Origin: Caenorhabditis remanei
Lineage: Eukaryota; Nematoda; Chromadorea; Rhabditida; Rhabditidae
Length of the DNA stretch: 64,000 bases
NCBI RefSeq assembly: GCF_010183535.1
Contig: NC_071330.1
Coordinates: 753,217 to 817,216 of the forward strand
Direction of reading: 5' to 3'
Position numbers and translations under genes: made by a program
Part shown: positions 32,856 through 44,800 of the stretch, one piece after another
How the letters are laid out: every line of letters starts with the position of its first letter
Position numbering within the stretch: the first letter of the stretch is position 1
The notes under the pieces: model-generated
The model's database searches: none
Told to the model about the DNA's origin: nothing
The model's input: only the letters and a program-made list of their open reading frames with translations

Positions 32856-35800
32856 ATGCTATATATGGACGACGATTTTCTACCCGAAATAGAACGGCGT
32901 TGGTCGATTTTTATACTGGATCATGAGGAGTCTCATGTCAGTCCGAGGCGTTCGAGCTCACCGAGCCCGGAATACGTGTATTCGGTGGGTTTTTGGTGGT
33001 TTTTAATGGTTTTTATGTGAAAAATTGCGTGGTTTTACCTATAAAAGCATCAAAAAGGTTTTTGTTTTGAAATGTCCGCGGGATCTTAGGGTGAGGATAG
33101 AGGAAACGCTCGCTAGCCTTTGACGCTGCGTAACTGCTCCGGATAAGGTATTAGAAAATTGAAAATTTGTGAGTATATTAATCAAGTTGTGGGCTACATT
33201 TTTGTAGTTGATCACTTTTTTGTACAACTTCTCGCTAACGAGATATAACGCTGGAAAATTCAAGGTTTTTTCAAAAACTTTAAAAAATCACTGTTTTACG
33301 CCATAACTCCCCATAATCAACTTTTGCAAAAAAGTTGTCAACTACAAAAATGTAGCCTTTAATGAGCTCTATTACCCCACCAAATTTCATATTCCTCCGA
33401 TTATTCTTTCTAGTGCACTTCGCCACTCAAAAATCAACTGCAAATTTTCCCATTCAAAATGTGCATCGGAGCGCACTTACTGACCGATTGTGTAGGCGGA
33501 GAGACCTGAACTTTTTGCTCTGCCCCCTCCCCCTCTTCTAGCCGAACAATAGGTAGAATGTAGCTAATGACACAGGGGGGACCCCTGCGGTGAAAAATTG
33601 AAACTTTTTATACTTTTTAATACCTTTTTTGGAGGGAAAAATCGTGGTTTGTGTCCCTTTTTTAGTACTTTTTGGCATTCTTGGTTCACGTTTTCATTTC
33701 TTTTTTTCCTAGACGTTTTGTAGTTGGCTGTAATGAAAGCGCGCTCTATTGAGAAAGCGATGTTACGGTAGTGCACTTGGCCTTTTACTTACCCACTTCC
33801 GTGTCTTGTTTGTTATTTTTTTGTGTTGTTCGGTAGTGTTCTTATTCAATAGAAATGCTTGTTGTCCACCCTCACTTGATTTAAGAGAGAGACGCGTCTG
33901 AAAGCATTTTCAGCTTGTCTTCTTTTTTCTGTGTGCTGTGTGTTAATATTGTGCTTAATTTGCTGTGCGTGAGCGATATGCAGAGTTTCGAGGTTTGTTA
34001 AGATAGTTTCTGGTAATTTTTTGAATATATTTTGATAAATAGCAGTGCATCCCCATTCTAACTAACTTAGTTAAGCTAATACGTAACTAACTATTATAGC
34101 CAAACACCGGAAACTTGATAAAACACAAAAAACCTATGAAAAATAGCGAGTATAAATCAAAAACGGTGAACACTCGAATACTCTCTCGTTTGCGATGGAG
34201 CGCAGTTCTGACCAGAACGCTGTGATTTTATGTTTCGTTTCCCAATAGTAGTGCGGCAGCAGAGTAAGGCCCTTTTGAATGGTTTGTCTCGTTTTCAGTA
34301 AATTCCATACTTTCCAAAACAACAAGTCAACTACATTAGTCGGATTCACCTGAATTCTTGTGGTTTGACACACACACGCGATTCCCAAGACTGACCAAAA
34401 ACATCACATTTCACAGTTTCAGTTGCGTCACTTACACTTACCGGACCCAAAAACTATGGTGATACCCGGGGATCCGGGTAACCCGACTCTCTATTAGGTA
34501 TTACTCCATCGTGGTATACAACATTTTTTCAACAAAATTAAAAAAAAGAGTTTTTGCGGTGTCTTAAGTTATAATTTGAATAAATTTACAAATTTAAGTA
34601 GTTCTACATACACTGAATGTATTAATAAAAAGTATTTGAAATTTATTTTTTGGGGTAAAAAATTCAAAATAACAAGATAACTCTGAGGATTTATTCTCTC
34701 GTCATACCAAATTAGCAAAATTTATGCCAATAACAATAAGATGCTAGTTATTAAAAGTTGTTTGATTGTGAGAGTTGCATCGTTTGTCACGGCGGTCCCA
34801 TTCTATATGGTTTTACTTTTTGAAAACTTTTCAAATCAGAAACTTCAAACACCGACGCACACTTTTCTTTACATTTCCTTCTAACCAATCTTCTCTAAAT
34901 ATCTTCAACAGATACGATTAGATGCTCACTAATTAAAAAAATGAGAAAACTTGAATGATTTTTTGGATTCACTTTGAGCTCTCAGAGCTTAGCGGTAGCA
35001 AGCCTTAGATTTTTTGCTCAATCCAATTCACCATCCAAAAATAGGGTCTTGAAGAGAGACCTATGCTCGAATAGAATTAGAACAGATGTTCTACGACACA
35101 TTTTTAGAGCCGTGCTCGTTAGAATTTTTAATAGAAAATTGAAATCGTGAAATTAACATTGGTAAAATTATTAGACTCTATTCCAGTTTAGATGTTCTTT
35201 AAAAACTAGAACGTCCCTTGAAACACTTCGACGTCCTTTCAAACTCTATTTTTTTGAAACGTTCTTTAAATGTTTCGTCATCCCAAATAACGTTCACACG
35301 TCCCAAAAAATATTTAGACGTCCCTTGAACCCTTTCAGTGACTTTTAGTGTTGAAGGACGTCTAAATATTTTTGTGACGTCTCAATGTTTTTGGGACGTC
35401 TAATTATGTGAAACCAAGTTTTGATATTTCAAGGGACGTCTAAATATTTTAAGGGATGTCCAAACGTTTTAAGGGACGTTTAAGAGTTTTTTGGGACGTT
35501 CGAGTTTTCAAAGGATATCTAAACTGGAATAGAGCCAAAATTTTAAACTTTAACACAGAAAAAAAGTTGTTCACAGAGGTTTAAAAAAAGAATATGCAGC
35601 ATGGTGGTCCCATGCTAACCTTCTTTTGTTCTACCCATTTCAAACTTTTCCTTTTTAAACCAAAAACTTCAAACACCAACTCTCATTTTTCTTTTTACAT
35701 TTTCCAAACCAATCTTCTCCAAATAGCTCTCCAAGCTGTGAAGATCTCCACGGAGAAACCTTTTTGCTCCATCTTTCCCAAAGCCCACTAAAATTACCTC

Positions 35801-38800
35801 TCGCCTTTCACTTCCCCTTCTTCTTCCGTTTTTTCTTCCCGTCAAAAAACGAGAAAAAAGGGGATAAAAAAACGTTTGGTTCCCTCCTCACCGCCCACTT
35901 TCTTTCCTCCTGAAAGCGCCGTGAATTAGAATTCGCTTCAAAGGAATCGACTTCTTGACACGGCCCCAAGCACACATATTCACAAAACTGAACTCGAATC
36001 CAGAAAGCGACCAGGTCTAGAAATTCTCGAATTATTCACTGCCTAGATTACTGTAACATTCTGAAAATCTGAAAATTCAAAGTCTGCCATGATGAACGAA
36101 TTTGAGAAGGTACGTTGCAATAAGGGTGTCTGAAACAGGAGTGCGAAATTTGACAGGACGAATTTTTCGGCGCTAAATTCAATTTTTTGTTGAATATCAG
36201 GGAAAGGTTTAGTTGAAGAAGATGCGCTCTATTGTCGCAACAAAAAAGTTCCGACATTTTTTCCCCCTCGGTGTTTGCAGACTCAAGCCAAAATTTGATA
36301 ATTTTGGCTTGAGTCTGCAAACACCGAGGGGGAAAAATGTCGGAACTTTTTTATTTCAATAATATTGTATTCTGGATTTTTGCAGACAATGCAAGTGCGC
36401 CCTACGGAACTTTTGCGGTGGGAAATTTAAAACTTGAATGAAAAAAGAGTACTCCAGGCTTTTTTTTTGACATTTTTCAAAAAATTTGAAAATTTACCGC
36501 CATACTGATACAATTATACTTTTGACGTGAAATTTGAATTTTAGCTAGAAAAAGTGGCGCGAAACTTGAAAAACAGCATTTCTGGCGCACCTTTGACGCG
36601 TTTTCAGAATTTAACAAAACTCTGGAAAGCCACACTCAACGGCATCTGCGCTCTACCACATTCTCAGATTTTTGGCGCTAAACTTGAAATCGCGCAAAAA
36701 ATTCAAATTTCCCGCCACTATGGAAAAGTTTTGTCTGGCGCACCTTTGACGCGCTCTCTTAAAATCATACATTTTTAAAACCTCCCAAATACTACCTGGC
36801 GCACCTTCGGCGCGTTTTCAAAATGACAGAAAACTCTGGGAAATCACAAACAAGAGTTATCTGGCGCACCTTTGACGCGTTTCTTATTTCTTCCTCCTTA
36901 CCAAGATACTGTAGGCAATCCGTCAAAACAATCTGAAGCTGTTACGTAACCTGGCGACAGTCCAATTGTTCACAGGAGTGACTCCTTCGAAAGAGCAGGA
37001 TGAGGTTGAATGGGAATGAAACTATTGTATGCATGTGTTATCTAACAGGAATGATGATTGGAGCGCGATTGCATAGTCATTCACACTAATTATACATGTA
37101 CGACAAACTAATCACATTATGAATGTATCCTCATGTTGCATGTATTTTTCTAATTCTATTGCATCCCCTCTCTCCCACCACCTCACTAAAAATTTTTGAA
37201 GAAAAAACAAGTTTTGCAGGAAAACCGTCGGTACTTTGCCGACCAGGAGTTCCGGCGTCCTCGACACAAGCCTGATCAGAATATGGTGGAGTACTGGGTG
37301 CCGCCGGAGAAGACGTCCGTGGCGAAGAAGAATACGAATGGGGGACAAGTGAATCAGAATGGGCAACCGAAGAAGGTAACATTACAACTGCGCTCCAACG
37401 AAACGTCCTTGAAAGGCTCCTAGTGACTGTGGACATGACCTATACCATTGGAAAGCTGTAATCACGCTGTTTCCAAATATACATTCAGTTTTTCCTCTCG
37501 AGGTCTGGTATTAGGGAAAAATGAGACCAAAGTTTGGACCAAGTCATTACCGTAAGGAAACTTGTTAGAAGGTCGCCACCGTTCTTACAACTGCGCTCCA
37601 ACGAAATGTCTCTTTTTCTCCCACAACTTTTGTAGGTTTCGGTAGAGCGCGGTTTGAAGAAGCGTGTAGCGCTAATAGTTGACCGACCACTTGTTTGTAC
37701 TGGAACACTCCCTGCTACAGATCCCAGCTACTGTACCGTACGAGCCGCTCCCTAGCCAAAACTCACTAGGCACCGCCCATAAGACGCTTCGAAACCAGGC
37801 GACAAAAACATTGCGTTTTAAAACCAGGACGAGGGACGTCTTACCCGAAAATTGGTGAAAAAAACTCAAAACGGGAAATTTTGAAATCTAAATGCTGTTC
37901 GGTTTCTAAATGTCTTGGTTCCAAAACGTCCTGATTGCCAAATGTCTCAGTTTTGAAACGGCTTGCTAACTAAATGTGTGGTTTAAACACTCCTAGATAT
38001 CCACCATGACTTCCTTATCTCTAGATAAAGGACGTTTCAAAACCAGAGACTTGACTTCAAAGACATTTTGAAACTATCAAAATCGTGCCTCATTTCTAAG
38101 CGTTTCTCTCATATTCAGTGTCGAAATGTAACCAGGGTTTGACAACGTGAAACGTCTGGTGTCAAAGTGTCTCGGTTTTGAAATTTCTATTTTTAGAATG
38201 TCCCTGAAATGTTTGTCTGAGGATGAGGAAGTTGGATATCTAGGTAAGACAGGTCCATCGTATCTCTCAAGGTACCGCCCGGTAAAACTTGGCACAATTT
38301 CGAAATCTGACTACTGTAGCCAACACATTTTTGACTTCTAACCTCAATTCCATTCTACTTTTTCTCTCTAAAGTTATTTATCCCTGCTTGACCGAGCTAG
38401 GTTGCAATGAGAGAGAAAAAGTAGGCGGCCACATTTTTTTATATTTGTATAGTGTAGGTGTCCTGAACCAGGATAGCTAACCTTTTTTCAAAGTTTATAA
38501 GTTTTTTCTGGATAGATGGGCTTTGAGATCCCGTCACGATATCTCTGCTGGTCCAGTGATGTCAAATGCTATATACATGTTTAGATCAAGTTTTGTTCCT
38601 CATTTTTGTAGTTGACCACTTTTTTGCACGGGCGGTCTTTTGAGAGATACGGTGGACCCGTCTTACCTAGGTATCCAACTACCTCATCCCCAGATAAACC
38701 ACTCCGAGACACTACTAAACTAGACATTTCAAAACCGAGACACTTTGACACCAGACGTTTTAAAACCGGTTACATTTTGACACTCAATATAAAAGAGATC

Positions 38801-41587
38801 ACCTAAAAAGAAACAAATGATTTTGATGGTTTCAAAACGTCGTTGTTACCAAGTGTCTGGTTTTGAAATGCCCTTTATCTAGAGATGAGGAAGTTGGGTG
38901 GGTATCTAGGAGTATTTAAATCAAACGTTTAGTAACCAAGATATTTCAAAACTGGAATATTTCACAATTAGGACATTCTGAAACCGAAATATCTTAGAAC
39001 CGAACAGATTCTAGATTTCGAAGTTTCCCGGATGAACTGTCTTAGTTTCAAAACGTCCTAGTTTCCAAACGTCTTTTAGAAACCAGTACACTCTACAACC
39101 GGGGCACTTATCAATTAGGGCGTTCTGAAATCAAGACATTTAGAAACCTTACAAACGTCAGGCTCTCGAATTTTATCAATTTTCGGATAATGAGAGTCGA
39201 CGCAATATCAAAAACTGTAGCGTTTCAAAACGTCCTGGTTTCGAAATGTCCCATGACTCACCTTCCTTTCCTCCCTCGCCCTCTCTATCCATTCATTTCA
39301 GTACCACCTCCACCACCACCACCTCTCTTCTCCATCTCATTCCCAGTTTTTCCAGATAAATCAAGTGTGCCCGACAAGCGCGGCGACCAACGGGAAACGA
39401 GCCATGAAAATTCCGAAAGTGAAGGAGCCGCGTGGTGGCGACAATTCGAGCAAGAAAAGCTCAGCGGGTGAGAGAAGAGAAAGCGAATGAATGGATGGGG
39501 GAGGGGGGCCGGAAGGTGTCCACGCGAAACCGATAGCCCTGAAGTCTGAATGACTTTTGGAGTATTATGAATTTTTTTTTTGAAAAAAAAAACAAATCTT
39601 AGACAGCTCGTTGTAAATCTTAAGCTCTCCAAGTTCTGAGTTAACCCATGCACCTTTAAAATCGCGTCAAGACCTACTTCTCAAAATTTTCAGTAATGTA
39701 GGTTTAATAATGCAACCGACTTGAGCGCCTAATTTGCAAATCGACAGAGCTGGATGTTTTTGAGCAATTTCTGTAAAATTTCCCGTTTCCACAAGTGTCT
39801 AACATGAATGTTTTACCTCCTGCGTCCTTAAAGTGGCCGTGACCCTCAAAATTTATAACTGCAGGTCATAATTAAGCTCCCTCCAACATCATCCTTATTC
39901 CAGACCAAGCGCCAAGCCCATTCCGTGTGATGTACTGGAAAATGAGTCAATATTTCGAGAAAATCGGGGAAGCCGTGAACCATCAATATCAGAAAGTGGT
40001 CATGTTCAGGAATCGGATGAAGGCGAATAAAGTCGCACCGATACATACAAAGTGAGTGGGACATCCAGACTAACAAACATACAGACCACTTAATTCACAT
40101 TTTTTCAGAGTCCAATCTCGTCACCTAGAACTGGAACCCCTTTGCTGTCTGTCGTCTTGCTTGGTCCGTGGCGGATGTACTACTGTAGTCGTCTTCGAAC
40201 TCTGCTATGTGGTAGCCACTGCTCTTTGTATATTCGAAGCAATGTTCCGGAAGAAATTCGCATTGTGGGAACCTTTTCCCAAAAGTTTTAATGGATGGTT
40301 CGCACACCCATTGTTCTATTATACAATTGCGGTTTATGATGTGGTGAGTGGTGATAAGCTGAAAGTGCTGAAAACATGGGGGGGGGGAATCAGAATATTT
40401 TGTCAGACTTCAACTGAGATGGGATCAAAAAAAGAGCCGTGTATCTCGTCAGTACGCACTCGAAGCGGACAAGTCGGTGACATATGATTCCTTTCAAATT
40501 TAAAACCCGCTAACACCGAGTATCATTTTTTTGACAAAAATATAGTTGTTAATTACAGTAGTTTAATTGGTGTGTTTCAAGTAAGTTGGCGCAGTTTCCG
40601 TCTCAGAGCGGATTACTCGAAAATCGCTTGAGTCTGAAATATCGTTAACTATTAAGAGCTGTTCTAGCCCGGCCCGCGGCACATTAACAAATAGCCATCC
40701 GGCTCGTAGTAGATATAGAACTCGCCAAGATCTACATTTTGGTATATCTTTTAGCTTATAATATTGAGTTTGAAGTGTTACGCGCTGGGCCGTTTTGGAA
40801 GTATGAACTGAGTTATTCCAGACTCGAACGCTTTGAGACTGAACCACGAAAACTACCTCAATTCATTTGAAAGAGGCCATTTAGACTACTGTAACTAAAA
40901 ACTAACTTTTTGTTAGAACGTGATACTCAATGTTAACGGAGTTTAACATTTTTGTGGAGTTTTAGGTTTCGCCCCTAAAACGGAAGTCAGAAACACATCA
41001 GAGTCTAGAAAATGCTTGTAAAGAACCTTGTACTATCATTCTGTTATGACGGCGGAAACTTTGACCTTGTGTTACTCGAATACCAGACCTCGAGGGCAAG
41101 ATCCGAAAATTTATTTGAAATCCACGTTTCCCCAGCTTTCCAATAATATAGGTCACGCCTTATATTTCCAAACTGACTTCAAGACCTTCCCTAGTTAGTT
41201 ACTTCTGATTCATAACGGTTTTAACTCACGCAGTTCTCAATAATACTGTATTGTAACAGTTTTAAACCGTATACAATTCCATTCTTCCAGGTGCTCTTCA
41301 TAATGGCTGTTGCGACCGCCCGTGCGCTGGTAAACTTCGACAAAACCACCCTACAAGTCCACTACATCTTCTGCATCTTCTCCTTCTTCATCAATCTCTC
41401 CTTCCTTATTTTCAGTATCTGGTCCCTTGTCAGCGCCGGTCCCCTCACATTCACCCCTATCAATTGTTTGCTCATTTTTTGTTTCCTCTACCAGCTACCA
41501 TTGAATATTTGGGGATTTTTTGTAGTGAGAAGTTGTCGAGACTTTTTCGCATTGATTCATGTATTTGTGTCGTTAGCAGAAGCTTAA
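32856..41587 (+). CDS. four-pass membrane protein with long cytosolic N-terminus, unknown
   Basis: Six exons, 32856-32984, 37220-37375, 39356-39467, 39904-40051, 40109-40343 and 41291-41587, join in frame to 358 residues. A second possible start is nine bases later (MDDDFLPEIERR). Residues 1-180 are polar and charged (SPRRSSSPSPEY, RRPRHKPDQNMVEYWVPPEK, KIPKVKEPRGGDNSSKKSSA). They are followed by a Cys-rich segment (LCCLSSCLVRGGC) and four hydrophobic helices, near VVVFELCYVVATALCIF, FYYTIAVYDVVLFIMAVA, YIFCIFSFFINLSFLIF and CLLIFCFLYQLPLNIWGFFV. This layout fits nematode tetraspan-like orphan proteins; I do not assign a family. All phases fit, but the first two exons are joined across a 4.2-kb intron and are less certain. 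Introns hold many fold-back repeats. Confidence 0.75.
33170..33365. repeat. fold-back repeat with GTAGTTGACAACTTTTTTGTA-like arms
   Basis: GGCTACATTTTTGTAGTTGA at the left is mirrored by TCAACTACAAAAATGTAGCC at the right. The same arm sequence appears near 4475, 4670, 38605 and 51380, making this a common dispersed motif in the window. Confidence 0.6.
35176..35534. mobile_element. 359-bp terminal-inverted-repeat element rich in GGGACGTCTAAATA
   Basis: CTCTATTCCAGTTTAGAT at the left and ATCTAAACTGGAATAGAG at the right are exact complements. The inside consists largely of GGGACGTCTAAATATTTT-type motifs, inverted between the two halves. MITE-like, in intron 1 of the membrane-protein gene. Confidence 0.7.
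36242..36352. repeat. near-perfect 52-bp-arm hairpin
   Basis: The arm from 36242 to 36294 (with CCCCCTCGGTGTTTGCAGAC and TCAAGCCAAAAT) is mirrored at 36301-36352 with one single-base bulge and a six-base loop. It lies in intron 1 of the membrane-protein gene, so it would be transcribed as part of the pre-mRNA. Confidence 0.8.
36575..36885. repeat. inverted copies of the CGCGCCAG motif
   Basis: TCTGGCGCACCTTTGACGCG occurs near 36580 and 36736, with variants near 36798 (CTGGCGCACCTTCGGCGCG) and 36861. These are the reverse complement of the motif arrayed at 24590-25590, here spaced about 60-155 bp. Confidence 0.75.
38143..38775. mobile_element. ~630-bp palindrome with ~140-bp arms
   Basis: Left-arm pieces TGTCTCGGTTTTGAAAT, GAGGATGAGGAAGTTGGATA and AGGTAAGACAGGTCCATCGT are mirrored on the right by TATCCAACTACCTCATCC, ACCCGTCTTACCTAGG and AAAACCGAGACA. 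The centre is unique. It lies in intron 2 of the membrane-protein gene. Confidence 0.65.
40660..40805. repeat. right-half copy of the CGGGCC palindromic family
   Basis: AGCCCGGCCCGCGGCACATT, ATAGCCATCCGGCTCGTAGT and GATCTACATTTTGGTATATC are followed by a terminal GTTTTGGAAGTATG. Only one half of the palindrome is present. It lies in the last intron of the membrane-protein gene. Confidence 0.65.
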
Positions 41588-41804
41588 TTTGAAAGTAAAT
41601 CTATTATTTTTCTAAAATTCTGTTGAAAAAACTGTTAAAAATCTAGACCTGTTCAATTTCTGATCATCGCGTCGTGATCAAAGACCGACTATAAAACAAA
41701 CCATCAAAAATCTTTTTTCCCTCTGGGAAACTGTCCTAATCGAATCAAAAATGGGGTATAAAAACCCCGCAGCTCCTCTGGAATTTTCACTTTCCTGGAA
41801 AATC

Positions 41805-44800
41805 ATGATTCTCTGGAAACTTCTTTTTCTCTTTCAAGCGGTTTGGACTGTTCAAGGTTAGTGGAGAGAGGCGAAGAGAAATTAGAGTGTCTCGTTGTCT
41901 GCGCTATTTCTCTTACGTTTGGTTCAGGGCGCAATATCTCTGCAGTGGTTAGTGCTATCAAAAAACTGTCAACTAGTAAAATGATCAACTTGAAATTGTG
42001 TACATTTTATAAGTTAGAAGTTTCGAATTGCGCTGAAAGTTTTGGAGATCTAGCGATTAGAAGTTTAGACTTGTGTGAAGCGAGAGAGAGAGGGAGAGAC
42101 GCAGAGAGGCTAGAGTGCCTGACATGTCTGCGCCTCTCTAGGTTTGTTTAGACAGTGATATCTAAACAACGGTTTGGGCTATCTGAAAGTTGTTATATGA
42201 GACAATAATCAGCGTGAAATCGTCTCTTTTCAAGCGGAAATACTTTGATATCTCTAAAAATTCTAGAGATACGACTGTTTGAAGCTTGTAAGATAGTGGA
42301 GAGTCCAGAGAGTCAGACACTCTTATTTCTCTGCATCTCTCACTTTCCCCCTCACAACTTTTCCTTTTCCAGAACAAGCCGTATCAGCTCTCCACGAGGC
42401 ATGCAAGAAACATGGAAATGAGTTGGTTTTTGATAAAGTTCTCAAGCTCCAAGCCCCCGATGACACTGTTACTGTCTGGGATATTGATGGTAAGCTACAC
42501 GGACAAACAGACACACAGATAGACTCTTGATCTTTCAGAAATCATTAAACTCCACGAAGAGAGTGGAAGAATCGCTCTTGTATTGTCCTCTGGAACCTCT
42601 GCTCATTTGAGTTATGTCGATGAATCAGCTCTCAAAGTGTCTGTCACAAGTCCTTCTCATCAATCAGCGATAGTTGAGTACTACCAGAATCCGGAAGTAT
42701 GCAAAAATCAAAATGCTTTGGGTATCCGTTCTATCCACCTGAATCTGGTCAATACGATGAGGAATACTACGAATGAGTTGGTGTTGAAGTACGAGATTGT
42801 CTGTGGCCCGCAGGAAGAGGTGAGTGCGGAATCCGCCTTGACGGGGTACTGTAACTACAATGATGGGGACCGGGATCTCTGAATGACCAATACTAATAGA
42901 CCGTCACCCTTTAACTATTGGGGAATCTAGAAAATTGACTGAAATTTGAGGAAAGCGCTAAATTTACTAAATTTGCTTACAGGTTTTCTAAATTATGCTA
43001 AAACTGGCTAAAATACTATAACATGTGTGGTATTTTTGAAATTTAAAACCAAAAAATTGGAGGGTTTTCCTTTGAACACTTCTTTTTGGACTTTTCTAAT
43101 TCTGTATTAAAAAATGAACCAAATAGACCGATCGGCTAGTATAATCCAAGGGAAGTCCTCGAAGTGCCCTCTTTCGAACAACTCAAAAATTTGACCCCTG
43201 AAATTTTCGAGTACGTAGATTCCGAATCTGAAATAAAAATGTACTTAATCCTTCTGTGAGCCGAGTTATCACCTGTCAAACCTTTTCGATGAATAAGCTT
43301 ATCTGCGTGACACCCGCGCCACCGCAATTTCTACTGAAACACGCTTTTTTTTCCAATCATGGATGGTGTCATAACATGGCTCATATAAAGATTAAGCAGA
43401 ATTGTATTTCAGATTCGGAATCTACGGACTCAAAAGTATCAGAGGCCAAAGTGTTGAATTCTCAAAAATTAGATTGAAACATTGGTCTATTAGAGTAAGT
43501 ACGGGCGGTATTCTTGAGTAATTGAAAATACTAATTGTAACCTACAGTAACCATTGAGTGGCGTGTGAAAACCTTCATTAAATTTAAGCTAGGATGTTCA
43601 AACTTTAAGTATCAAATATTTCAGAGAACCGAAGATCTCCGTGTCTCTTGGAAAACTGATGCAAACTGTCCTGCTCTTACAACAATGCCGACACTGTCAT
43701 ATCCAACTGTTGCCTTCTACCAATTCTTCAGTTCCCCTGGATCTGTTGAGATTTCTCCTGATCCCGCAGTAGGAACTCGTCTGGTCTTGGGGTCACGCAT
43801 CACTGCTGCATACTTTTTAATAGGAAATGGATCGGATTACGATTTCAATGTGACATGTTCGAACCCTGAAGTGATTCGTGTCTCGAAGCAAACTTCATCA
43901 GTGAGCTTCACAGATACCAAATACTCGCTCGCAATTGTTCACTTCGAGACCCTCAAACCAGGAGCATCAAATATCTCAGTTCATATGAAAGGAGGAGCAG
44001 ATTTGGTTATGATTGATGGAGTGACAGTACTCCCTAGTGGGGGTTCTGAAGTTAGCAGTAAACCGATGGAAGCGTTTGAGCACGAGGAGACTAACAATGG
44101 TAAGAATGGGAGGGGTTTAAATCGCGATATCTTCAGAATTATTAGTTCTATTAAAAATCTCTCAACTACAGTCCTCCACATAAATATAGGTTCACCCCCC
44201 AAAATGACCCAAAATTGAAAAAATTAACTTTTTCAAAAAAGGTGTATACCGCAATAATAAGCAAGTAGGAGGCCTATTTTAATGATAAAAGTTAAAATTC
44301 TAGAAGTTTTCAAGTTTTGAGAAATTTCGAAAATTTCCTATTTTAGGTATTTTCCATTCCACAAAATGATAGGTTCACTTGTTGAAAATCTCAAAATTTT
44401 TGAAAAAGGAAACCGGAAACCAGGATTTTTAGAATGGACCCGACTAAATAACATGTCTTCCGTAAATTTTTACAAATGTGCCACTTGGATCTGTTGACGG
44501 GACCTTGCAGCGAGCCGAATATCGTTGGTGACTACCGATTTTTTAAAAAAACACACACCGCGGTAAATTTTTTAAGGAAAAACATCTGATTTGTCAGAAA
44601 TGTGATGTCAAACACCTTTTCAGGGTATTTAAAGTTGTTTGGGGTCATTTTAGATTTTCGAAATTCAAAGAATTCAGCAATTCTCAAACTTGAGGTTTGA
44701 ATTGGTAAAATCATCATAGCTGTTTCTGACATCACAAGGGTCTGGGCTCAAATTTTATGACTTTTCAGACAAAATTAATTGTCACAAGCATCAAAAACGT

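Noticed and set aside
37131..37436. 101-codon minus-strand open frame rich in Ser/Pro
   Set aside because: Antisense of exon 2 of the membrane-protein gene, whose plus-strand frame closes correctly with five other exons.
44100..44218. Read-through end of the glycoprotein gene at 44218 as the true C-terminus
   Set aside because: A good donor (AATG|GTAAGA) at 44100 in phase 1 fits the next exon exactly, while the read-through runs into intron satellite and transposon sequence. Kept as an alternative only.
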